From contig JBCCAR010000013.1 of NCBI GenBank assembly GCA_039814715.1, positions 1-64,000 of the forward strand: a DNA stretch of 64,000 nt, read 5' to 3'. Position numbers and translations under genes: made by a program. The notes beneath the pieces are model-generated. The model did not search any database, was not told the DNA's origin, and saw nothing but the letters and a program-made list of their open reading frames with translations. This document shows positions 16,353 through 24,991 of the stretch, one piece after another. This DNA is from CAKZYD01 sp039814715. GTDB lineage: Bacteria > Pseudomonadota > Alphaproteobacteria > Sphingomonadales > CAKZYD01. Position 1 is the first letter of the stretch. Each line of letters begins with the position of its first letter.

Positions 16353-17612
16353 ATGAACGCACCCTCAATTTCCATCAAGCCCGCTTCCGAGCCAGTAGAA
16401 TACACCTGCAAGGCTTATTTATGCGACGAGGACACCAAACAGCTTTTGCAAGACGTGCTGAGCGATGCCAGCTGGATCAACTCTTCAGCAAGTCTTGGCG
16501 GTGTTCAAGAAGCCGTGCGCCGGCTCGCAGTGGAAGATTCGCCGCAGTTCCTCATTATTGATCTCTCCGATTCCGAAGATCCTCGCAATGAGGTCTCAGC
16601 ACTTGCAGAGGTGTGCGAGCCTGGTATTTGCGTGCTCGCCATTGGCACAATCAATGACGTCGGTCTTTACCGCGATCTGCTTGGCTCGGGCATTCAGGAC
16701 TATTTGGTTAAGCCGGTGACGCCGGCGATGCTTGGCGAAGCATTGGCCTTTGCCGAAGCGACAATGAGCCAGGACAAGATCGACGAAAATGAAGGCGACG
16801 TGCCCAAGCGCTTTAGCACCTTTATTGGCGTACGCGGTGGTGTGGGGACAACCACGCTTGCAACGTCCGTTGGATATTATCTGTCTACAGGCCACAAACG
16901 CTCTACAGCCTTTCTCGACCTTGATATCCATTTCGGGGCGGCAGCACTGACTTTTGATTTAGAACCTGGACGTGGTCTCTGCGATGCCATTGAAAATCCA
17001 GGCCGGGTAGATAGCCTGTTTATCGACCGTGCGACGATTAAGCAAAACGACAAGCTGTCGATCTTAGGCGCCGAAGCGCCCATCAACGATCCAACGCCAG
17101 CTGACCCGACTGCGCTTGCCCATTTGCAATCGGAACTCTTCAATAACTTTGAGTGCGTCATCGTGGATATGCCGCGTGCCATGCTGTCAACGCATGCGCA
17201 TTTAATTGCCCAAGCGACAGACCTGGTTTTAGTATCAGACCTCTCCCTCACCGGTGCGCGCGACACAATCCGCCTGCTGCAGTTCTTTAAAGAAAATGCG
17301 CCCAAAGCGGCCATTCATCTGGTCTTGAACAAGGTGTCGGCGAATTCTAGCGAAATGACGAAAGCTGATTTTGAGCAATCCGTTGAGAGAAAAGTCGATC
17401 TGGCACTAGGGCTCGACAGCAAACCAGCTGTCGATGCGGCTAAAAAAGGTGAGTGCGTTGTACAAGCCATGCCGACCAGCAAGCTTGCTGTGGGTGTGAA
17501 AAAGCTTGGCGCTTTGCTTTCTGACAAAACGGAAAGCAATGACAAAGCTGGCCTTCTGTCGAAACTAGGGCTTGGCGACGTTCTCAAGCCCAAAAAAGAC
17601 AAAGCGGCCTAA
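16353..17612 (+). CDS. cpaE: Pilus localisation ATPase CpaE/TadZ
   Basis: A 419-residue protein with an N-terminal receiver-like domain (about 18-140), then a ParA/MinD-like ATPase domain. The P-loop is VRGGVGTTTLA (about 160), lacking the usual second Lys, as is common in CpaE, where it reads RGGVGxST. CpaE/TadZ goes to the cell pole early and recruits the rest of the Tad machine in Caulobacter and Aggregatibacter. Receiver phosphorylation is unlikely because the acidic pocket is degenerate. It lies 33 bases after cpaD and 17 bases before cpaF. Confidence 0.92.
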   Translation: MNAPSISIKPASEPVEYTCKAYLCDEDTKQLLQDVLSDASWINSSASLGGVQEAVRRLAVEDSPQFLIIDLSDSEDPRNEVSALAEVCEPGICVLAIGTINDVGLYRDLLGSGIQDYLVKPVTPAMLGEALAFAEATMSQDKIDENEGDVPKRFSTFIGVRGGVGTTTLATSVGYYLSTGHKRSTAFLDLDIHFGAAALTFDLEPGRGLCDAIENPGRVDSLFIDRATIKQNDKLSILGAEAPINDPTPADPTALAHLQSELFNNFECVIVDMPRAMLSTHAHLIAQATDLVLVSDLSLTGARDTIRLLQFFKENAPKAAIHLVLNKVSANSSEMTKADFEQSVERKVDLALGLDSKPAVDAAKKGECVVQAMPTSKLAVGVKKLGALLSDKTESNDKAGLLSKLGLGDVLKPKKDKAA

Positions 17613-17629
17613 GGCCATGATGGCTCTGC

Positions 17630-19288
17630 ATGAAAGGCGGTAACTTCGGGAAAACGCGCGCGCCCCATCTGCGCCCTGCTGCTGGATTTGGCAAGCCTGG
17701 CTTTGGAACACCTGTTTCAAAGTCTGAGGCCGCGCGCCAGCAATGGGAAGGCGACCTTGAGAGCTTTGTTGATGAGCTGGAAGCGTCCATCGAAACGCTG
17801 CTACCTGAAAGCGAGACCGCTGGAAAAACACGCGCCGAACTCGCCTTTCTCATTGACGAAAAAATTCTTGAACTATCAGCCGAGCGAAACATTGTATTGC
17901 CCGAAAGTGAGCGGCGCGATGTCGTTACCGTGCTGCTCAATTCCTTTATCGATCTAAAGGGCGATGCGGTTACAGCTGATCCACTGTCGCTCGAAGACCA
18001 AGCGAAGAAAAATCTAGAGACCGCCAGTAAAAACTCAGTCACCGAAGCAAAAGACCGAGTCCAGCCTCAGCTTTTTGAGCATATCGACCCCTCTGCTGCA
18101 ATGGAGATGGAGCGCGCTGATCTTGCCGCCGAAGTCTCTGACCTCGTCGGCGAGTTACTTGCCGATGAAAGGCTGAGCCTGAATTCGCAGGAACAGCGTG
18201 ATGTCGTCACTTTATTGCTCAACGACATGCTCGGCCTCGGCCCGCTTGAACCGCTGCTTGCAGACCCGGATGTGACCGACATCATGGTCAACGGCAAAAA
18301 CCAAACCTACATTGAAAAACACGGCAAGCTGACCCTTAGCGACGTGCAGTTTCGCGATGAGCAGCATCTCTTAAACATCGCGACACGCATCGTTTCCGCT
18401 GTCGGCCGGCGCGTTGATGAGACACAGCCGATTTGCGATGCGCGTTTAGAAGATGGCAGCCGGGTCAACGTCATCATTCCCCCGCTCGCCATTGATGGCA
18501 CTTCAATCTCAATTCGCAAATTCTCACAGCAAAAAATCACGCTGGACAAAATGGTTGGTACCGAAAACGTCTCGCCGCAGATGTGTCAGGTCCTGAAAAT
18601 TGCCGGCAGGTGCCGCCTGAACATCTTAATCAGCGGTGGTACCGGGTCTGGTAAAACTACGATGCTCAACGCGATCAGCCAGATGATCGATGAAGGCGAG
18701 CGCGTCGTGACAATTGAGGATGCCGCCGAGCTACAGCTCCAGCAGCCACACGTTGTTCGCCTAGAAACCCGGCCAGCCAATCTCGAAGGCCAAGGCGAAA
18801 TCACCATGCGCGATTTGGTGAAAAACGCGCTGCGGATGCGGCCAGACAGGATCATCCTTGGCGAAATTCGCGGCGGCGAAGCCATTGATATGCTCCAAGC
18901 CATGAACACTGGCCATGATGGCTCGCTTGGCACAGTACACGCAAACCGGCCGCGTGAGGCGCTGACCCGGATGGAAAACATGGTCAATATGGCGGGCATG
19001 CATTTGCCTTCCAAAGCCATTCGCACGCAAATTGCCGACGCTGTTAACATGATCGTGCAGGTTGCCCGTATGCGCGATGGCAAGCGCCGGGTTTGCTATG
19101 TCACCGAAGTGGTCGGTATGGAAGGCGAGGTCATTACAACGCAAGACCTCTTTACATATAAATTTACCGGCGAAGACGCAGACGGCAATCTAACCGGCGA
19201 GTTCATCTCCACCGGCGTGCGCCCAGCTTTCTATGAACGAGCAGAGTATTTTGGACTTGGCCGCTCTTTAATGGAGGCCATGGGATAA
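17630..19288 (+). CDS. cpaF: Pilus motor ATPase CpaF/TadA with a duplicated N-terminal helical module
   Basis: A 552-residue type II/IV secretion ATPase that powers Tad pilus extension and retraction. The Walker A motif is GGTGSGKTT (336-344), followed by the Asp box, Walker B with RIILGEIRGGEA, and a His box with TGHDGSLGTVHANRP. The protein is longer than the CpaF proteins I know (about 450-500). The extra length comes from an internal repeat: residues 68-111 (RAELAFLIDEKI through RRDVVTVLLN) resemble 162-205 (RADLAAEVSDLV through QRDVVTLLLND). The second copy is in the normal place, just before GLGPLEPLLADPDVTDIMVNG. No frameshift is seen. The start could be earlier or later by a few codons, but ATG 17630 fits the spacing after cpaE. 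Confidence 0.92.
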   Translation: MKGGNFGKTRAPHLRPAAGFGKPGFGTPVSKSEAARQQWEGDLESFVDELEASIETLLPESETAGKTRAELAFLIDEKILELSAERNIVLPESERRDVVTVLLNSFIDLKGDAVTADPLSLEDQAKKNLETASKNSVTEAKDRVQPQLFEHIDPSAAMEMERADLAAEVSDLVGELLADERLSLNSQEQRDVVTLLLNDMLGLGPLEPLLADPDVTDIMVNGKNQTYIEKHGKLTLSDVQFRDEQHLLNIATRIVSAVGRRVDETQPICDARLEDGSRVNVIIPPLAIDGTSISIRKFSQQKITLDKMVGTENVSPQMCQVLKIAGRCRLNILISGGTGSGKTTMLNAISQMIDEGERVVTIEDAAELQLQQPHVVRLETRPANLEGQGEITMRDLVKNALRMRPDRIILGEIRGGEAIDMLQAMNTGHDGSLGTVHANRPREALTRMENMVNMAGMHLPSKAIRTQIADAVNMIVQVARMRDGKRRVCYVTEVVGMEGEVITTQDLFTYKFTGEDADGNLTGEFISTGVRPAFYERAEYFGLGRSLMEAMG

Positions 19289-19293
19289 CCGCT

Positions 19294-20274
19294 ATGAACC
19301 AAACCATTTTGATCACTTTGATATTCGTGTTGGTACTCGCGAGTGTGGGAACGCTCGCTTTCGCTTTTGCCGGTTCATCAGCAAACCGGGAAAGCAAAAA
19401 GCGGCTTGAGAAAGTGCGTGAGCGCTTTTCTGATTCTGCAGCAGTGCGCGCAGAGCGCACGCGTAAACTGCGCCTTAACGACAAAGGCAGCTCACTTGAT
19501 CAAGCCATGGGCGGCTTTATCCCGCGGCCAGCTGAGCTTCGCAAACGCCTTGCCGCCACAGGTAAGAACATCTCAATCGGCAAATATGCTCTGCTCAACT
19601 TCGCCATCGTAATTGTTCTAACGGCGGGCATGGCGTTTGGCGGCGGTTTTCCATTCGCCCTATCCATCATTGCCGGTTTTGTCGGCGGGGTTGGGCTGCC
19701 GCACATTTTTGTCGGCAAAATGATCAACAAGCGCCTCAAACTTTTCACAAAGCTGTTTCCAGATGCCATTGACCTTATGGTGCGCGGCCTACGCTCTGGC
19801 TTGCCAGTCAGTCAATCCATCAATGCTGTTGCCGAGGAATTTGACGAGCCAATTGGCGGCGAGTTTAACCAAATTGCCGATAAGGTCCGTTTTGGTAAAA
19901 CCTTAGAAGCGGCTTTGTGGGAAACGGCAGAGCGCGTGCCGACGGCTGATTATAAGTTCTTTGTCATCACTCTGGCCATCCAGCGCGAGACTGGCGGCAA
20001 TTTGGCTGAAACGCTCAGCAACCTGTCGGACATTTTGCGCAAGCGCCAACAACTCAAGCTAAAAATTAAGGCGATGTCATCAGAAGGGGCAGCCAGTGCC
20101 TGGATCGTTGGGTCTCTTCCATTCTTGATGTTCGGGATTTTGCTGTTCATCAACTACGACTATGTCTCGCTCCTGTTCACTGATCCCAGAGCAATCATGG
20201 TGTCCATTGGCGCGCTGGTATGGATGGGCCTGGGCGTTTTCATCATGTCGCGCATGATTAACTTTGAGATTTAA
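19294..20274 (+). CDS. tadB: Tad pilus inner-membrane platform protein TadB
   Basis: A 326-residue GSPII_F (T2SSF) domain protein with one N-terminal membrane helix (about 5-27), a pair around 105-150 and a C-terminal pair around 265-320. The core motif FPDAIDLMVRGLRSGLPVSQ and ETGGNLAETLSNLSDILRKR are typical of TadB. Together with TadC it forms the membrane platform on which CpaF acts. It starts 5 bases after cpaF and ends 14 bases before tadC. Confidence 0.93.
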   Translation: MNQTILITLIFVLVLASVGTLAFAFAGSSANRESKKRLEKVRERFSDSAAVRAERTRKLRLNDKGSSLDQAMGGFIPRPAELRKRLAATGKNISIGKYALLNFAIVIVLTAGMAFGGGFPFALSIIAGFVGGVGLPHIFVGKMINKRLKLFTKLFPDAIDLMVRGLRSGLPVSQSINAVAEEFDEPIGGEFNQIADKVRFGKTLEAALWETAERVPTADYKFFVITLAIQRETGGNLAETLSNLSDILRKRQQLKLKIKAMSSEGAASAWIVGSLPFLMFGILLFINYDYVSLLFTDPRAIMVSIGALVWMGLGVFIMSRMINFEI

Positions 20275-20288
20275 AGGGAGAGACGATC

Positions 20289-21263
20289 ATGCCTTTTGAA
20301 CTTCCCTTTGGATTATCGGCCGTTGACGCGGCCACAATCGCCTCAGCACTAGCCGCCTTCATGTTGTGCGTCGCCTTTTGGAGCGCGCTGACAGTTCGCG
20401 ACCCAATGCGCGGCCGCGTAAAAGGCCTTCAAGCGCGGCGCGATGAGCTGCGTGCGGGGTTGCTCAAAACAGAAACCCGCTCGCGCTTGAGGCGCAAGAG
20501 TAAAATCGATCCTCTGCGCAAACTCGGTGCAAAGTTCAGTATTTTGCAAGCTGAGCAAATGAAAAAAATCGAGCTCAAAATGCTGCAGGCAGGATGGCGT
20601 TCAAAAGATGCGCCCGTGATCTTCGCCTTTGCAAAGCTTGGCATGCCGCTCATCATCGGCGGATTTGCTTTGATCTTTGTGTCTTGGCTCAATGTGTTCA
20701 ATCTAGAGCCGGGTATGAAGTTCATGGCCACGGTTGGCGCGATTGTCGTCAGCTTCATGGGGCCTGACATCATCATCAAAAACACCATTCAAAAACGCGT
20801 GGATGCGATCCGCAAAGGCTTGCCCGATGCACTCGACCTCATGGTCATATGCGCGGAAGCAGGTCTCACGCTCGATGGCGCATTATCGCGAGTCGCACGC
20901 GAACTTGGTACTGCCTATCCAGAATTGTGCGATGAATACACCCTCACCTCCATTGAGCTGGGTTTTTTAACAGAGCGACGCCAAGCATTGGAAAATCTGT
21001 CTCAGCGGGTTGATTTAACCAGCATACGCTCGGTGGTCACAACCCTAATTCAAACTGAAAAGTACGGAACTCCGCTCGCATCATCGCTTCGCGTGCTCTC
21101 TGCAGAATTCCGAAATGAGCGCATGATGAAGGCAGAAGAAAAAGCCGCGCGCCTGCCAGCAATCATGACAGTTCCACTGATTTTGTTCATTATGCCGACC
21201 TTGTTTGTGGTGCTGGTTGGACCGGCCACGTGTAAAATTTCAGACGAGTTTATTAATCGTTAG
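20289..21263 (+). CDS. tadC: Tad pilus inner-membrane platform protein TadC
   Basis: A 324-residue paralogue of TadB with the same T2SSF domain: GLPDALDLMVICAEAGLTLDGALSRV, then QTEKYGTPLASSLRVLSAEFR, with membrane helices around 15-35, 115-165 and 290-315. TadB and TadC probably form a heteromeric platform. GGGAGAG precedes the ATG closely. Confidence 0.93.
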   Translation: MPFELPFGLSAVDAATIASALAAFMLCVAFWSALTVRDPMRGRVKGLQARRDELRAGLLKTETRSRLRRKSKIDPLRKLGAKFSILQAEQMKKIELKMLQAGWRSKDAPVIFAFAKLGMPLIIGGFALIFVSWLNVFNLEPGMKFMATVGAIVVSFMGPDIIIKNTIQKRVDAIRKGLPDALDLMVICAEAGLTLDGALSRVARELGTAYPELCDEYTLTSIELGFLTERRQALENLSQRVDLTSIRSVVTTLIQTEKYGTPLASSLRVLSAEFRNERMMKAEEKAARLPAIMTVPLILFIMPTLFVVLVGPATCKISDEFINR

Positions 21264-21286
21264 GCAAGGTTTCGTACACTTTGCCC

Positions 21287-21922
21287 ATGTTTAAGTTGCT
21301 TCGATTCGTTTTGCCGCGACAAAGGCTGAAGTCGACCCTGCGTGATCAGCGCGGCGTTGCTTCGATTGAATTTGCCATGGCCTTCCCGGTCACGCTGCTG
21401 TTGATCATGGGTGCAATTGAATTCGGCTATGTGCTTTACAGTAACTCCATTTTAGAGGGTGCGGTGCGCGAAGCATCTCGCCGCGGGTCGACAGGGTATG
21501 CGCCGTGCGACATGACGCGCGAAGACTACATTCTCGCTGTCGTCAATCAGCAGATGCTTGGTTTAGCTGATGAAGAAAAAACCACCATCGAGCAAACTGT
21601 CTATAATAGCTTTGATGACATTGAAGGTGAGCCGTTCTCTGACCTGAACGGAAATGGCTACCGTGATGGCTCAGAACCATATTCAGACATCAATGGAAAT
21701 GCGCAATATGATCGCAATCTAGGGGCTGCAGGGCTTGGCGGTGCTGGTGCGATCGTTGTGTATGACATTGAGTACTCGCTTGATACACTCTTTGGCTGGC
21801 TAACCGATCAAATGGGCAGTGACCGAACCTGGACAATTGGTGCAAGCGCAACAGTGCGCAACGAACCTGCCGCCATGGACGGGACCTTTGGTGCAGAAAT
21901 TGAAGACTGTGACTTGGAGTGA
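21287..21922 (+). CDS. tadE: TadE-like pseudopilin with dockerin/EF-hand-like Asp-Asn-Gly repeats
   Basis: A 211-residue TadE-family protein. LRDQRGVASIEFAMAFPVTLLL (split by the cleavage Gly) is a class III prepilin-like leader and hydrophobic helix (about 18-52), cut by CpaA. After an ordinary TadE segment, residues 119-142 hold two tandem calcium-loop-like motifs (D-L-N-G-N-G-Y-R-D and D-I-N-G-N-A-Q-Y-D) linked by EPYS, a pattern like dockerin or EF-hand loops. They could bind calcium and stiffen or regulate the pilus tip (inference). I use ATG 21287. A TTG at 21281 is also in frame. The stop overlaps the region of the next start. Confidence 0.85.
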   Translation: MFKLLRFVLPRQRLKSTLRDQRGVASIEFAMAFPVTLLLIMGAIEFGYVLYSNSILEGAVREASRRGSTGYAPCDMTREDYILAVVNQQMLGLADEEKTTIEQTVYNSFDDIEGEPFSDLNGNGYRDGSEPYSDINGNAQYDRNLGAAGLGGAGAIVVYDIEYSLDTLFGWLTDQMGSDRTWTIGASATVRNEPAAMDGTFGAEIEDCDLE

Positions 21923-21924
21923 TC

Positions 21925-22470
21925 ATGCGCGTATTAAAAGATCAACGCGGAACCGTCCTATTAGAGTTGGCATTTGCCTTGCCGATTATGATGCTCATCA
22001 TTTTTGGGGGCGTGGAGCTTACGCGGTTCCTGCTCAATGCTCAAAAAATCAACCGGGTTGCCATGTCGACGGCTGATTTGGTCTCGCAATCGCGCAGAGT
22101 GACCGAGGGCGACATCATGAATATGTTCACGGCCAGCCAAGCCGTGATGGGAGATTCCGTGATCCTCGATCACGGAAATATCATCATCTCGTCAGTAACA
22201 CGCACGGGCGATGACGCTCCACAGGTACGCTGGCAACGCGAAAATGGCTCTCATGGAGGGGCTTCAACAATCGGCAACGAAGGCGCTTCAGCAAACCTTC
22301 CCAACGATGTGGTTTTAGACCCTGGCGACGGCGTGATCGTGGTGGAAGTATATTTCAAGCATAAGCCGTTCTTGTTCGACACGGTCGTGGGCGAGCGGGA
22401 CATCTACCAAATGGCCTTCTTCCGGCCCCGTTTTGGAACACTTGAAGAAGTCGAGTCAAACAACGGCTAA
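21925..22470 (+). CDS. TadE/TadF-like pseudopilin
   Basis: A 181-residue protein with another prepilin-like N-terminus, LKDQRGTVLLELAFALPIMM (about 4-23), followed by a hydrophobic helix and VELTRFLLNAQKINRVAMSTADLVSQS, as in TadE/TadF minor pseudopilins. ATG 21925 has GGAG five bases upstream. An in-frame GTG at 21919 overlaps the previous stop. It is the last gene of the tad operon, so this locus has two TadE-like proteins plus the divergent TadG. Confidence 0.83.
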   Translation: MRVLKDQRGTVLLELAFALPIMMLIIFGGVELTRFLLNAQKINRVAMSTADLVSQSRRVTEGDIMNMFTASQAVMGDSVILDHGNIIISSVTRTGDDAPQVRWQRENGSHGGASTIGNEGASANLPNDVVLDPGDGVIVVEVYFKHKPFLFDTVVGERDIYQMAFFRPRFGTLEEVESNNG

Positions 22471-22546
22471 CATGGTTGACTTTCCCAGCGCCTGACGCAA
22501 ATCCCTATGGTCCTAATTTCACGAGAATCATAGAGGTAATATAAGT

Positions 22547-23065
22547 ATGGCTGGGTCTGCTAAAAACGTAGGTGGCAATCGATACCGCGAGACTTTTGGG
22601 CGCTATTTCGAAGAGTTCAAAGTCGGCGATATTTACGAACACCGCCCTGGGCGCACAATTAGCGAAACGGACAATACCTGGTTCACATTGCTGACCATGA
22701 ATACCCACCCGCTCCATTTCGACACTGAGTTTGCAAAGCATTCAGAATTTGGCAAACCCCTTGTTGTTTCGTCGCTTACAGTATCGATCCTGCTGGGCAT
22801 GTCCGTGTCCGATATTAGCCAAAAGGCGATTGCAAACCTCGGCTGGACGGATATCAAAATGTCCGCGCCGGTATTTTGCGGCGATACCCTGTATGGCGAG
22901 AGCGAAGTCTTAGAAGTTCGCGAATCGAAGTCGCGGCCTACACAAGGCATTGTGACCGTCAAGTCGCGCGCCTTTAATCAAGATGGCGTGCAGGTTTGCG
23001 AATTCGTTCGATCCGCTCTTATTCCAAAGACAGGCCACGCTGTTGAAGACAAAGCCAATTACTGA
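22547..23065 (+). CDS. MaoC-like hot-dog-fold hydratase
   Basis: A 172-residue single hot-dog domain of the MaoC/(R)-specific enoyl-CoA hydratase family. The hydratase motif with catalytic Asp and His appears as TDNTWFTLLTMNTHPLHFD, and the overhang segment GKPLVVSSLTVSILLGM follows. Proteins of this length act on enoyl-CoA or mesaconyl-CoA-type substrates. The exact one cannot be told here. It stands alone downstream of the tad operon, with an AGAGGT-like ribosome site, and no acyl-CoA dehydrogenase or thiolase adjoins it. Confidence 0.82.
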   Translation: MAGSAKNVGGNRYRETFGRYFEEFKVGDIYEHRPGRTISETDNTWFTLLTMNTHPLHFDTEFAKHSEFGKPLVVSSLTVSILLGMSVSDISQKAIANLGWTDIKMSAPVFCGDTLYGESEVLEVRESKSRPTQGIVTVKSRAFNQDGVQVCEFVRSALIPKTGHAVEDKANY

Positions 23066-23121
23066 CCGCGCTCTGACTAAGGCCTTGCTGAACCTCAATT
23101 CCTGTGATTAGACTGCTTTCG

Positions 23122-23145
23122 TTAACCATTAATTGATGTGGTTAA
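23122..23145. promoter_or_regulatory. TTAACCA/TGGTTAA inverted repeat, CtrA-like, before the OmpA-like gene
   Basis: TTAACCA (23122-23128) and TGGTTAA (23139-23145) are inverted copies, ending 9 bases before the OmpA-like start codon. The left half reads TTAA-CCATTAA-TTGA, one mismatch from the alphaproteobacterial CtrA site TTAA-N7-TTAA, and contains the frequent TTAACCAT form. It would be placed to act as a repressor or as part of the core promoter. Tentative. Confidence 0.35.
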
Positions 23146-23154
23146 GGGGGCAGA

Positions 23155-24273
23155 ATGTCAGATACAACAAAGCTCATTATTGGTCTTGCTGCATTGGCGT
23201 GTCTGCTGCTCGCCACCAACGCCATAAAGAACCAAGCCATTCAAACGGAGCTACAAGAGGGCGCCATATCAACGCTAACGCAGGCTGATGTGGATTGGGC
23301 GGAGGTCTCTGTTGAGGGGCGAAACGCGGTCGTCAGCGGTATCGCGCCAAGCCAAGACGCGGGCGAGGCCGCCGTTGATCTTGTTTCAGGTCAGTTTGGC
23401 ATTCATAGCGCTAAAGGGGATTTTCGCGTCGTCGAGGTTGTTTCGCCTTTTTTATGGACCGGAAGTTATGGGACAGCGGGTTTAACGCTGGCGGGTGTTG
23501 TCCCGTCTCAAGAGGCGATGGACGCCCTGCTCATGGCGGCCAAAGGAAATTTCCCTGACGCGCAGATACGAAACGAAATGCGCATTGCTGGCGGCGCGCC
23601 GGAAGGCGATTGGACTGCCACCGCAAAGGCCGGCCTGACGCAACTCGCGCGGCTGAAGACTGGACGCGCACGGCTACTGGATAATGCACTGACCTTGTCA
23701 GGGGAAACAGACACCTCTTCAACACTTGATGCGATAACGCGCAGCTTCGCCGCTGTGACGGATGGCTTTGAGGCGCAAACGGATATCGTCGTGAGTGTCC
23801 CGGACGTAACGCCGGAATTACCTAATCCAGTCTCCGGCGATCAGGAGTCAGATCCACAGCCTGTCATTATCCCAGCAGAAGCACAGATTGAGATCGATCG
23901 TTGCCAGAGCGCAATCGATGGCATCATGTCTGGTCAAACCATTAAGTTCAGAACTGGTAGCGCAGAAGTCGTGCCCCAACCAAATCCACTCATTGTCCGC
24001 CTTGCCGCAGTGACCAAAGAGTGCCCGAATACACGTGTTGTCATCTCTGGCCATACCGATAGCGTTGGGGACAAAGAGGCTAATCAGGTCCTTAGTCAAG
24101 CGCGCGCGCAGGCCGTCGTCAACCTTCTCGTCGATGAAAGTGTGGCAGCAGACCGCCTTCAAGCGGAAGGGTTTGGATCAACCAAACCAATTGCCGCCAA
24201 CACAACACCAGAAGGCCGCAGCGCCAATCGCCGAATAGAATTTCAGGTGTTATACGCAGGCGCTTCACAATGA
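23155..24273 (+). CDS. OmpA-family envelope protein with BON-like repeats
   Basis: A 372-residue protein with an N-terminal membrane helix or signal anchor (about 5-24), two BON-like segments (about 40-105, with VEGRNAVVSGIAPSQ, and about 105-225, with LTLAGVVPSQ and LTLSGET), a Pro-rich linker, and a C-terminal OmpA/MotB peptidoglycan-binding domain (about 255-370). That domain contains FRTGSAEV, ISGHTDSVGD and the NRRIEF motif that contacts diaminopimelate. It probably tethers the envelope to the cell wall. GGGGGCAG lies 2-8 bases before the ATG. The next gene follows 46 bases later on the same strand, suggesting an operon. Confidence 0.82.
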   Translation: MSDTTKLIIGLAALACLLLATNAIKNQAIQTELQEGAISTLTQADVDWAEVSVEGRNAVVSGIAPSQDAGEAAVDLVSGQFGIHSAKGDFRVVEVVSPFLWTGSYGTAGLTLAGVVPSQEAMDALLMAAKGNFPDAQIRNEMRIAGGAPEGDWTATAKAGLTQLARLKTGRARLLDNALTLSGETDTSSTLDAITRSFAAVTDGFEAQTDIVVSVPDVTPELPNPVSGDQESDPQPVIIPAEAQIEIDRCQSAIDGIMSGQTIKFRTGSAEVVPQPNPLIVRLAAVTKECPNTRVVISGHTDSVGDKEANQVLSQARAQAVVNLLVDESVAADRLQAEGFGSTKPIAANTTPEGRSANRRIEFQVLYAGASQ

Positions 24274-24319
24274 CGCCCGCACTCGATTTACCTTAGGAAC
24301 GCAAAAGAAGAGCCAAGCC

Positions 24320-24991
24320 ATGGGATATCTTTTTCTAGAATTGCTATTGTTTCTCCTCGTCGCATTTCTGCTTGGACTATTGGTCGGCTATTGGATTTGG
24401 GCTGGCCGCGGGAATAAATCGCTAATGCTAGAGCAAGACTTGGCAACGGCGCAGAAGGCTCTGGCCGACTGCCAATCAGCGCGCCAACGCTTAGAGCGCG
24501 AAGATAGTGCAACACGTACCAAATTAACGGATGCCCAGTCGCGCATTGCATCGCTAGAAGAGGCGTTAGAAAAAGCCAAGCAAGACGCTTTTGATGCTGC
24601 AGCGGCAACGCCCGAGCCCTCACCTGCGCCGCAGGCCGACCCTGCGCCTATGGGCATCATAAGCGGCATATCTCAGCCGGATGAGGAAGCCAAAGCCAAG
24701 CTATCTGCGAGCCCATTTTTAGACAAGCCAGTCGGCGTCCCCGATGATCTGATGTTGATCAAAGGTGTTGGGCCCAAATTAGCGGCACTTTTGGATTCGC
24801 TTGGCGTCTATCACTTTTTCCAAATTGCCGGTTGGTCAGATGATGATGTGGCAAAGGTTGATGCTGAAATGACCAACTTTAAAGGACGGATCGTCCGAGA
24901 CAATTGGATCGATCAAGCCAAGCTCCTTTCAGCAGGCGATACAGAGACTTTTGTCTCTCGTTACGGCCAGCTAGGCGAAAATCGCAAGTAA
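24320..24991 (+). CDS. Membrane-anchored coiled-coil protein with a helix-hairpin-helix domain
   Basis: A 223-residue protein: one N-terminal membrane helix (about 5-27), a charged coiled coil (about 38-90), a Pro/Ala linker, and a C-terminal helix-hairpin-helix-like domain, LMLIKGVGPKLAALLDSLG then FQIAGWSDDDV (about 145-175). Similar C-terminal domains occur in alphaproteobacterial proteins annotated as NADH dehydrogenase-associated or 'flap endonuclease-like', where the biochemical role is unknown. It follows the OmpA-like gene closely and may be a structural partner. I do not assign a nuclease activity because no catalytic residues are visible. Confidence 0.7.
   Translation: MGYLFLELLLFLLVAFLLGLLVGYWIWAGRGNKSLMLEQDLATAQKALADCQSARQRLEREDSATRTKLTDAQSRIASLEEALEKAKQDAFDAAAATPEPSPAPQADPAPMGIISGISQPDEEAKAKLSASPFLDKPVGVPDDLMLIKGVGPKLAALLDSLGVYHFFQIAGWSDDDVAKVDAEMTNFKGRIVRDNWIDQAKLLSAGDTETFVSRYGQLGENRK

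Noticed and set aside
18586..19083. Minus-strand open frame opposite cpaF
   Set aside because: Antisense to the conserved ATPase core. No start site or known family.
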